Of a stretch of DNA of 5,274 nt, positions 1-5,274 are shown piece after piece (the stretch's first letter is position 1; each line of letters starts with the position of its first letter). This DNA comes from CAJQQY01 sp964352225 (GTDB lineage: Bacteria > Bacteroidota > Bacteroidia > Chitinophagales > Saprospiraceae): contig CAYGRM010000435.1 of NCBI GenBank assembly GCA_964352225.1, forward strand, positions 1 through 5,274. Direction: 5' to 3'. A program made the translations under genes and the position numbers. The notes under the pieces were generated by a model. The model was not told where the DNA came from, ran no database searches, and saw nothing but the letters and a program-made list of their open reading frames with translations.

Positions 1-38
1 TGCTTGTGTTTAGCTATTTTTTCGCCTAGAATTTTTTG

Positions 39-67
39 GTTCTTTTTTTTTCAATGAAAAAAAGAAC
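39..67. repeat. A/T-rich inverted repeat in left intergenic region
   Basis: The left arm is GTTC followed by nine T, and the right arm is seven A followed by GAAC, separated by CAATG. This gives a stem of about 11 bp made mostly of A-T pairs. There is no clean T tract after the right arm on the plus strand, so it is not a standard intrinsic terminator there. It may be a weak terminator for a gene outside the window or simple low-complexity DNA. I found no coding frame in 1-116 that I would defend. Confidence 0.35.
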
Positions 68-116
68 AATGCCCAACTCATCCACCAACTTCGAAATCTA
101 AAACGAATCCTTTATC

Positions 117-160
117 AAAAAAAGACAATCAAATTAAATTTACTTGATTGTCTTTTTTTT
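117..160. terminator. Bidirectional intrinsic-terminator-like hairpin
   Basis: Two perfect 16-bp arms (117-132 and 144-159) surround an 11-nt loop. The core GACAATCAA pairs with TTGATTGTC. The core is preceded by seven A and followed by eight T (153-160), so a U tract would follow the stem in RNA from either strand. It probably insulates the Lgt-like gene from whatever lies to the left of the window. The core is only moderately GC-rich, but its symmetry and T tracts are convincing. Confidence 0.7.
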
Positions 161-179
161 GGAAAAAAATAAACACTCA

Positions 180-228
180 AAATCCTTTGATTTCTATCCA
201 ACCTATCTATTTTTGCCAAATCCTTTGA
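180..228. repeat. 11-nt direct repeat flanking the promoter
   Basis: AAATCCTTTGA occurs at 180-190 and again at 218-228, 38 bp apart start to start. A shorter relative, AATCCTTT, lies at 106-113. The first copy contains the TTTG used as the -33 box, and the second lies about where transcription should start. This placement would suit a regulator binding site, but short repeats are common in AT-rich DNA and no palindrome is present. Confidence 0.4.
186..215 (+). promoter_or_regulatory. Bacteroidota-type promoter for the Lgt-like gene
   Basis: TTTG at 186-189 and TATTTTTG at 208-215 match the Bacteroidota primary sigma consensus (-33 TTTG, -7 TAnnTTTG) at every defined position. The spacer is 18 nt, within the range accepted for Flavobacterium promoters. 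Transcription would start near 220-223, leaving an untranslated leader of about 85 nt before the ATG at 306. It sits downstream of the hairpin at 117-160, as expected for the head of a new transcription unit. Confidence 0.6.
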
Positions 229-305
229 ACAATTCGAAGAGATGTTAATGTGTTGATAATCAAGTGAATAAGATTTTACAATTGAAAAAATAATTTTAAA
301 AAAAT

Positions 306-1493
306 ATGTACCCAAATCTATCCTACTTACTCCATGATTTAATCGGAACAGATCCAGATAATTGGACTTCGATTTTTCAAACGTTTGGATTATTTATGGC
401 GCTAGCATTTTTGTCAGCTGCTTGGAATTTGTACGCCGAATTGAGACGAAAAGAAAAGCAAGGTATTTTCACCTTCACACCTCAAAAAGTAAGGATTGGA
501 GAACCGGTCAAACCGGTGGATATAGCTATTAATGGAGTTATTGGATGCTTAGTTGGATTCAAATTATTATACATTGCACAAAATTTTGAAATCGTAAAAA
601 GTGATATGCCAGGTACTGTTTTCTCCACTACAGGAAGTATGGTCGGCGGAATACTCGGACTTTTACTTTTTGCTGGATATAAATATTGGGAACAGAATAG
701 TGAGAAATTAGAAAAACCCATTGATAAAATAGTGAAGATTTTTCCAAGTGATCGAACTGGAGATATCACCGTCGTAGCAGCCATAACAGGTTTGCTCGGT
801 GCTAAGATTTTTGCTCTAATCGAAACGCCTGATGCATTTTTGAAAGATCCGATTGGACAACTTTTTTCAGGAAGTGGACTAGCCATTTATGGAGGTTTGA
901 TCGGCGGAGCTATCGGAGTGATTTCATATATTAAATGGAAGAAAATCTCAGTTCCGCATTTTGCAGATGCCGTTGCCCCTGGGTTAATTTTATCCTACGG
1001 AGTTGGAAGAATGGGCTGTCAATTGTCAGGAGACGGCGATTGGGGAATACCCGTCAAAACAGCAGAGTATGATTATAGCGAAGCCCCCGGATGGTTGTCA
1101 TGGGCACCTGATTGGGTTTGGTCATCGACTTATCCTCACAATGTAAATATGGATGGAATCAAGATAGCTGATTATCCTTGGCAATATAATACACAATTGG
1201 CTGAACCTGTTTTTTCCACCCCGATTTGGGAGATAGCTGCATCGTTTGCCATTTTTGGAATACTATGGGCGATCAGAAAAAGGATAACAATTCCAGGAGT
1301 CCTGTTTTGTATTTACTTAATTTTCAATGGACTTGAAAGATATTGGATTGAAGGATATAGAGTGAATGATCGATATGATTGGTTGCCTTTCAGTTGGACT
1401 CAGGCAGAGTTAATTGCAGTAATGTTGATGACCTTAGGAGTTGTGTTAGGCTTTTATCTTTGGAGAAAAAATAAATCAGCAGTAGTAGCGTAA
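306..1493 (+). CDS. lgt: Lgt-family prolipoprotein diacylglyceryl transferase, divergent, with internal duplication
   Basis: This is a 395-residue polytopic inner-membrane protein of the Lgt family. Lgt moves diacylglycerol from phosphatidylglycerol to the lipobox cysteine of prolipoproteins, the first step of lipoprotein maturation. About nine hydrophobic segments are visible, near 24-42, 72-92, 110-126, 153-172, 190-209, 219-236, 304-323, 328-344 and 368-386. Family landmarks are YGGLIG (195-200, the HGGLIG site), GVGRMG (232-237), WGIP (246-249), R345 with E349 (equivalent to E. coli R239 and E243) and TQAELI (365-370). It is about 100 residues longer than E. coli Lgt. Residues 72-129 and 153-211 resemble each other, and a Trp/Tyr-rich loop (about 248-302) is inserted. 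By alignment, E. coli Tyr26, His103 and Asn146 are replaced by Phe27, Tyr195 and Cys238 (or Gln239). The ATG at 306 is the natural start: no Shine-Dalgarno, as usual in this phylum, with a promoter 90 nt upstream. Family membership is secure; catalytic activity is less certain. Confidence 0.85.
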   Translation: MYPNLSYLLHDLIGTDPDNWTSIFQTFGLFMALAFLSAAWNLYAELRRKEKQGIFTFTPQKVRIGEPVKPVDIAINGVIGCLVGFKLLYIAQNFEIVKSDMPGTVFSTTGSMVGGILGLLLFAGYKYWEQNSEKLEKPIDKIVKIFPSDRTGDITVVAAITGLLGAKIFALIETPDAFLKDPIGQLFSGSGLAIYGGLIGGAIGVISYIKWKKISVPHFADAVAPGLILSYGVGRMGCQLSGDGDWGIPVKTAEYDYSEAPGWLSWAPDWVWSSTYPHNVNMDGIKIADYPWQYNTQLAEPVFSTPIWEIAASFAIFGILWAIRKRITIPGVLFCIYLIFNGLERYWIEGYRVNDRYDWLPFSWTQAELIAVMLMTLGVVLGFYLWRKNKSAVVA

Positions 1494-1517
1494 AAGAAAG
1501 CATCTTCCTTTATTTTA

Positions 1518-1564
1518 TCAAAACCCCGCTTCGCACTAAGTTTGTGAAGCGGGGTTTTGATTTT
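1518..1564 (+). terminator. Strong intrinsic terminator after the Lgt-like gene
   Basis: Two perfect 15-bp arms (1518-1532 and 1546-1560) contain the GC-rich core CCCCGCTTC pairing with GAAGCGGGG. The loop is 13 nt, and further pairs can form inside it. The stem ends in TTTTGA and is followed by another TTTT. It begins 25 nt after the TAA of the Lgt-like gene. The A run on the left arm means it could also stop transcription arriving from the other strand. It makes the Lgt-like gene and the following sensor gene separate transcription units. Confidence 0.92.
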
Positions 1565-1796
1565 CTTTAGATTAAGAAATAAACATATTGGAATGGAAAA
1601 AATATGAGATGGCTTTCCAATAATGTATTTATTTAGATTTAAAATATTAATTTCATATCTCTATTTAAACGTTTCATCTTCCATATTTTACCTTTTGGAA
1701 CGATCCTAAAAATAGTTTATCCCTAAAACTAGAATAAATATCTGCTTCGAAAACTTCAATAATTAGACCTTCGAAAACAACTTAAATTAACTTTTC
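1565..1796. other. AT-rich intergenic region upstream of the sensor/regulator
   Basis: No coding frame of note was found. An 8-bp inverted repeat (TATTGGAA at 1586-1593, TTCCAATA at 1615-1622, 21-nt loop) is present. No perfect TAnnTTTG box exists. The nearest candidate is TTTA at 1664-1667, a 21-nt spacer and TACCTTTT at 1689-1696, with one mismatch in each box, so it is only a weak promoter proposal. The region must contain the promoter of the downstream gene, because a strong terminator precedes it. Confidence 0.4.
1745..1778. promoter_or_regulatory. Direct repeat CTTCGAAAAC, candidate operator
   Basis: CTTCGAAAAC occurs at 1745-1754 and 1769-1778, exactly 24 bp apart start to start, ending 18 bp before the proposed TTG start. 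Each copy contains the palindrome TTCGAA. AraC-type regulators usually contact direct repeats about two helical turns apart, so this is a plausible autoregulatory site for the encoded AraC-type domain. Function is inferred from position and spacing only. Confidence 0.4.
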
Positions 1797-4619
1797 TTGA
1801 GAGAAAAAAGAAATTATTTATTACTTGTAATATTAATGTTAATTGCTTCACCAGTTGGAGCAAAAAAATATTCTATTGAAGAAATCAACTCCGAATATAT
1901 TCTGACTGACCACCTCGAAATTTTTCAAGATAAAACGGGTGAGTTAACCTTTGAAGATATTAAAGATTCCTCGTTATCATTTTCCCCTTTTCAAAATTGG
2001 ACTGCTGATTTTTTGCCAGAAGAAATTTATTGGGGGAAAATCGAATTGGCTAATCAACTTCCAGAAAATGGTGATTATTCGGAATGGGTGCTTCATTTTT
2101 CACTAATATTTACCGATATAAAAATCTATGTGGAAGATTCAAAAGGGCAAGTACAAAATTACCAAACTGGTTTTTTTGTACCAACTCATCAAAAATCCTT
2201 TGTACCAACTTCCAAGCAGAACATTGTCAAGATTCAGATTCCTGCAGGAGAAACAGTTACTTTTTATTTTCGCACGGAAAATAAAAGAAAATTCATCGCT
2301 CCAAAATTTGATCTAACCTTACAGCACTCCACTTCTTTTTTTTCAAAGCTAGCCAAAGAGAAACAGCAAAATGGAATGTACTTTGGATTTGTTGTGATGA
2401 TGCTGGTCTATAATTTATTCTTATTTTTTTACGCAAGGGATAGAGCTTATCTATATTATTCTACTTATATATTTGGAATTACCTTCTTTTCATTATACAA
2501 CTCTGGAGACTTAGCAGACTTCATGAGAGATTGGTTCTTATATGAAAAGCCTCAATTGATTTATTTTTTCAAGCCTTTTGCCTATATCACTTTTATGGGG
2601 TATTTGACTTTTGTACGTTCATTTTTAGACCTAGAAACGTTACTACCTACCTGGGATAGAATTTTTAAAATATTCTCTTATATCACGATTCCAGTAATTA
2701 TTGCTGACTATTATCTGATGTGGTATTCTAACTTCAGCTATAATATTGCTGATATTCCTGCGGTATTTTATGCCCTTACATTTTTGGTAATATGTTTTTC
2801 TGTTTTGATCCCTATTTACAAAACCAAAGATAGAAAAGGACTCTTCATTATTGCAGGTTTTTCCCTGATGGGGCTAGGTTTATTGGCTACCATCTGGATG
2901 AGAATACAATCTGTTGACTTTTCAGTAGTCTATTTTCGGATAGGAACTATTTTAGAAATTATCATTTTCTCTTTGGGGATGGCATATCGACAAAAAGAAG
3001 TAGAAGACGAAAAACGAAAAGGAGATTTTGAATTGGAAAAGGCTAAAATCCTCCAGGATATCGAACATCAAGAAGCGGAACGTCTCAAGGAGTTAAGTAA
3101 TCTAAAATCTCGATTGTACACCAATATCACGCACGAATTTCGAACACCCTTGACCGTCATCATGGGAATGACGGAAAGTATAGAAGGACACGAGGAGGCT
3201 AAAGAAATGATCCAGAGGAATAGTAATAATTTGCTGAGACTGATCAATCAAATTTTAGATTTGAGTAAAGCGGAGTCTGGAAATTTAAAATTGAACATGG
3301 TTCAAGCAGACATCATCATTTTTTTACAATACTTGACAGAGTCTTTTCATTCCATGGCAAATGCCAAGGATATCCAACTTACCTTTTATTCAGAGGAGAA
3401 AGAAATAATTATGGATTTTGATGAGCAAAAAATCCAACATATCATTTACAACCTTTTATCCAATGCAATAAAATATACGCCAATAAAAGGAAAAATTGTT
3501 TTCCATGTAAAAAAGGAGAATGATAAACTGTGTTTAAAAGTAAAAGACAATGGACAAGGAATTTCAGCCAAAGATCAACCTTTTATTTTTGATAGGTTCT
3601 ATCAAGTGGATCAATCAAGTGCGGGGAAAATAGATGGGGTAGGAATTGGATTAGCTTTGACCAAAGAATTGGTTGAGTTTTTAAATGGTGAAATTTTATT
3701 GGAAAGTGAATTGGGAGAGGGAAGCGAATTTATTATTTATTTACCAATTCATCGCTCCGAAAAAACGCAAGATCATAAGATTAATATGATAGAGGAGGAA
3801 CGGAACATTGAAAAAGAAAAGAAAGAGGTTCCTCAATTTGATACGGAATTAATTGACTTAAATTTTGAAAAAAATGAAATTCCTCAGCTCTTGCTAGTGG
3901 AAGATAATGAAGATGTAATCACTTATATTAAAAGCTGTATCAGCGAAGATTATAAAGTAGAAGTTGCTCATGATGGTCAAGAGGGAATCGAAAAAGCATT
4001 GGAATTGATTCCTGACATCATTATAAGTGATTTGATGATGCCTAAGAAAAATGGCTTTGAAGTGTGCAAATTTTTAAAGCAAGATGAGAAAACGAGTCAC
4101 ATCCCAATTATTTTGTTGACTGCCAAAGCTACTCAAGAGGATAAAATCGAAGGCCTTGAAATGGGGGCTGATGCTTATATCATGAAGCCATTTCAGAAGC
4201 AAGAATTGAAAACTAGATTAAAAAAATTAATCGAAAATAGAACAATCCTTCAAACAAAATATAAAGACAACTTAACTAAAGTATCCAAAAAGAGAACTAA
4301 TGTCGAAGATAATTTTTTACAGAAAGTAATTCAAATCTTGAAAAAGGAACTGGATAATCCCAATTTTTCGGTAGTAGAATTAAGTAAAGAAATGCACCTG
4401 AGTTCTACTCAGATGTATCGGAAATTAAAAGCTTTAACTGGCCTACCTCCCAATAAATTTATTCGTCGTTATAGACTGCAAAGTAGTTTAGAATTGCTTC
4501 AAAATTCATCTATGAATATCGCTGAGATAGCTTATCTGGTTGGTTTTAGTGATCCGAATTATTTTTCAAGAGCCTTCTCAGAGGAGTTTGGTAAACCACC
4601 GAGTGAAGTTCGTAAGTGA
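1797..4619 (+). CDS. Hybrid two-component sensor/regulator: 7TMR-DISM, histidine kinase, receiver, AraC-type HTH
   Basis: This 940-residue one-chain signalling protein is anchored in the inner membrane. Domains in order: signal peptide (about 1-22, basic MREKR then a hydrophobic run ending VGA), periplasmic 7TMR-DISMED2-like beta domain (about 34-176), seven transmembrane helices of the 7TMR-DISM type (about 194-396), coiled coil (about 397-438), HisKA with phospho-accepting H446 in THEFRTPL, HATPase_c with N552/N556, DNGQG (584-588), F box near 596-601, GVGIGLA (614-620) and GEG (640-642), a charged linker (about 652-695), REC with E702/D703, phospho-acceptor D745, T775 and K797, then AraC-type HTH (about 838-940). 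No key residue is missing. It should sense an extracytoplasmic, possibly carbohydrate-like, ligand and control transcription directly; the ligand is unknown. The TTG start is chosen because it restores the full signal peptide: an in-frame TAA lies at 1788-1790, and the first ATG (1836) would cut the signal peptide in half. No Shine-Dalgarno is seen. Confidence 0.93.
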   Translation: MREKRNYLLLVILMLIASPVGAKKYSIEEINSEYILTDHLEIFQDKTGELTFEDIKDSSLSFSPFQNWTADFLPEEIYWGKIELANQLPENGDYSEWVLHFSLIFTDIKIYVEDSKGQVQNYQTGFFVPTHQKSFVPTSKQNIVKIQIPAGETVTFYFRTENKRKFIAPKFDLTLQHSTSFFSKLAKEKQQNGMYFGFVVMMLVYNLFLFFYARDRAYLYYSTYIFGITFFSLYNSGDLADFMRDWFLYEKPQLIYFFKPFAYITFMGYLTFVRSFLDLETLLPTWDRIFKIFSYITIPVIIADYYLMWYSNFSYNIADIPAVFYALTFLVICFSVLIPIYKTKDRKGLFIIAGFSLMGLGLLATIWMRIQSVDFSVVYFRIGTILEIIIFSLGMAYRQKEVEDEKRKGDFELEKAKILQDIEHQEAERLKELSNLKSRLYTNITHEFRTPLTVIMGMTESIEGHEEAKEMIQRNSNNLLRLINQILDLSKAESGNLKLNMVQADIIIFLQYLTESFHSMANAKDIQLTFYSEEKEIIMDFDEQKIQHIIYNLLSNAIKYTPIKGKIVFHVKKENDKLCLKVKDNGQGISAKDQPFIFDRFYQVDQSSAGKIDGVGIGLALTKELVEFLNGEILLESELGEGSEFIIYLPIHRSEKTQDHKINMIEEERNIEKEKKEVPQFDTELIDLNFEKNEIPQLLLVEDNEDVITYIKSCISEDYKVEVAHDGQEGIEKALELIPDIIISDLMMPKKNGFEVCKFLKQDEKTSHIPIILLTAKATQEDKIEGLEMGADAYIMKPFQKQELKTRLKKLIENRTILQTKYKDNLTKVSKKRTNVEDNFLQKVIQILKKELDNPNFSVVELSKEMHLSSTQMYRKLKALTGLPPNKFIRRYRLQSSLELLQNSSMNIAEIAYLVGFSDPNYFSRAFSEEFGKPPSEVRK

Positions 4620-4729
4620 TTGATTATCAGTAGTATAGATATTTATATTTAGTCAGAAAGTCAAATATGTGCTATACATTACATGATTTGTGAAGATTTA
4701 AAAGCCAAAAACGGTCTATATTTGAGCAC

Positions 4730-4850
4730 CTAGCAGGTACTTTTATTGGATTTTATCAAAATCTAAATAAAAACAATAGTAACCCCACCCTAATCCTCTT
4801 AGTCTACCTCATCACGCCAAGATAGAGAAATAAGGCTAAGAGGTTTTTTT
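4730..4850 (+). ncRNA. Possible small untranslated RNA
   Basis: TATATTTG at 4717-4724 is a perfect -7 box (TAnnTTTG), with TTTG at 4687-4690 as a possible -33 box. The 26-nt spacer is longer than usual. A start near 4730 would give a transcript of about 120 nt containing two small hairpins and ending at the terminator-like stem and T tract at 4836-4850. No open frame of interest is inside. I do not recognise a known RNA family. The alternative is that this is only the 3' untranslated tail of the sensor mRNA. Confidence 0.2.
4795..4850 (+). terminator. Terminator-like hairpin with T7 tract
   Basis: CCTCTTAG (4795-4802) pairs perfectly with CTAAGAGG (4836-4843). Two more pairs inside, one a G-T wobble, extend it to 10 bp. 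Seven T follow directly (4844-4850). The loop of about 29 nt is long for an intrinsic terminator, but the stem is fairly GC-rich and the T tract is clean. It lies 175 nt after the sensor stop codon and is the first good stop signal for that mRNA. Confidence 0.6.
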
Positions 4851-4969
4851 ATGCTTCCTATTAAGTTCTAAACTAAACCTACTGCTTTTGCCATTCCAAT
4901 GACTATAGATTTATAATCTTGATTTTTCTTTTTGCAACATCCTTCGATTGAATTGCAATGGGAACAAAG

Positions 4970-5010
4970 ATTATTTTAAAGATACCAATTTAAAATAATT
5001 GATTTTTTTT
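4970..5010 (+). terminator. AT-only hairpin followed by T8
   Basis: ATTATTTTAAA (4970-4980) and TTTAAAATAAT (4989-4999) form a perfect 11-bp stem with an 8-nt loop. Three bases later comes a run of eight T (5003-5010). The stem has no G-C pairs, so it would be weak in RNA. It may be a backup terminator, or an AT-rich element of the right-hand gene's upstream region. Confidence 0.35.
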
Positions 5011-5166
5011 AAATAAAATTAAAATTATAAATAGCTGAAAATCAGTCGTTTATGAGTAAGTGTAAGTTTTGTTTGAAAAAAAATAAAAATTGCTGGAACT
5101 ATTTGACTGCTTTGATTGGTTTAATATTTCGAATTTGATAAACAAAACAAATTTAATTTTCAAAAG

Positions 5167-5274
5167 ATGTTACAAAATACATTACATATCATTTTTAATT
5201 TACCTTCCAAACGGACAAATAATCCGAGTCTGGATTCGTGGGACAATGTCGAATGCATTGCCATAGATCAACTC
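5167..5274 (+). CDS. Partial CDS, N-terminus; possibly family-9-like carbohydrate-binding protein
   Basis: An ATG at 5167 opens a frame that runs 36 codons to the window edge without a stop, beginning MLQNTLHIIFNLPS and ending in SWDNVECIAIDQL. There is no signal peptide or membrane segment in the visible part. The pattern of a tryptophan, then a short hydrophobic stretch and IDQL close to the N-terminus, recalls proteins with a carbohydrate-binding family 9-like domain, but this is a weak resemblance over few residues. It follows a long AT-rich non-coding stretch and so probably starts its own transcript. Both minus-strand frames checked contain stops near 5195-5205, which favours the plus strand. 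It could equally be an unrelated protein. Confidence 0.5.
   Translation, partial: MLQNTLHIIFNLPSKRTNNPSLDSWDNVECIAIDQL

Larger units (their letters stand above)
4620..5166. other. 547-nt non-coding region with several hairpins
   Basis: No convincing gene is seen on either strand. It contains an imperfect hairpin (CAAATATGT at 4662-4670 with ACATGATTTG at 4681-4690), a small ACCT-AGC-AGGT hairpin (4728-4738), a GATTTT-ATC-AAAATC hairpin (4749-4763) and two terminator-like structures listed separately. The final 150 nt are very AT-rich and should hold the promoter of the right-hand gene, but no full promoter consensus is visible there. A TTCGAA at 5128-5133 echoes the core of the repeat found upstream of the sensor gene. 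Confidence 0.5.

Noticed and set aside
53..116. Short frames in the left intergenic region that could be the tail of a gene outside the window
   Set aside because: All three plus frames stop early or run into the terminator hairpin, and no conserved residues are recognisable.
115..315. 66-residue minus-strand open frame left of and overlapping the start of the Lgt-like gene
   Set aside because: It ends within the bidirectional terminator hairpin, covers the proposed promoter, overlaps the Lgt-like start and has no recognisable domain; most likely chance.
482..886. 134-residue minus-strand open frame inside the Lgt-like gene
   Set aside because: It is antisense to a clearly conserved membrane-protein sequence, and its composition looks like a reverse shadow of that gene.
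2084..2316. Two short plus-strand open frames inside the sensor gene
   Set aside because: They lie in other frames of the conserved periplasmic-domain coding sequence and show no domain of their own.
5052..5138. 28-codon frame encoding a peptide that begins MSKCKFCLKK and has a short hydrophobic tail
   Set aside because: The CxxC and hydrophobic end are attractive, but it is very short, has no ribosome site or promoter evidence, and lies in AT-rich DNA where such frames arise by chance.
5148..5176. Minus-strand promoter-like pair (CAAATTTA, 17-nt spacer, CAAA)
   Set aside because: It overlaps the start of the plus-strand partial gene and has no minus-strand gene to serve nearby, apart from possible antisense RNA; A/T-rich DNA gives such matches often.
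1..5274. Search for CRISPR arrays, tRNA or rRNA genes, insertion sequences, transposase or integrase genes
   Set aside because: No regularly spaced repeats, cloverleaf-like segments, rRNA signatures, terminal inverted repeats or mobile-element proteins were seen.

Overview
The window looks like a piece of a Bacteroidota chromosome, most likely Cytophagales or Flavobacteriia. Three things support this: the DNA is AT-rich, the start codons lack Shine-Dalgarno sequences, and there is a typical Bacteroidota-style promoter (TTTG, 18-nt spacer, TATTTTTG). The single-chain sensor kinase fused to a response regulator and an AraC-type DNA-binding domain is also typical of the phylum. The genus cannot be fixed from the sequence.

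Layout. Positions 1-305 are non-coding. They hold an A/T-rich inverted repeat (39-67), a strong bidirectional terminator-like hairpin (117-160) and a promoter (186-215) flanked by an 11-nt direct repeat. Positions 306-1493 (+) encode a 395-residue polytopic membrane protein of the prolipoprotein diacylglyceryl transferase (Lgt) family. It is unusual in two ways: a segment of about 60 residues seems to be duplicated in tandem, and several active-site positions differ from E. coli Lgt. A GC-rich intrinsic terminator (1518-1564) closes this unit. Positions 1565-1796 are AT-rich and non-coding, and carry a direct repeat CTTCGAAAAC just upstream of the next gene.

Positions 1797-4619 (+) encode a 940-residue hybrid sensor/regulator that probably begins at a TTG. 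Its order is signal peptide, periplasmic 7TMR-DISMED2 domain, seven-helix 7TMR-DISM membrane domain, coiled coil, HisKA, HATPase_c, REC and AraC-type HTH. All phosphotransfer residues are present. Positions 4620-5166 have no convincing gene but contain two separate hairpin-plus-T-tract signals (4795-4850 and 4970-5010) and a perfect -7 promoter box, so a short untranslated RNA is possible. From 5167 to the window end an open frame begins, which may be the N-terminus of a family-9-like carbohydrate-binding protein.

How the parts may fit. The Lgt-like gene stands alone between terminators and would act in envelope lipoprotein biogenesis if it is catalytic. The sensor/regulator probably detects an extracytoplasmic ligand and changes transcription directly, without a separate response regulator. 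Its own upstream repeats are candidate binding sites, and the downstream partial gene is a possible but unproven target. Nothing seen here amounts to a wholly new multi-gene system. The most unusual object is the internally duplicated, active-site-divergent Lgt-like protein.
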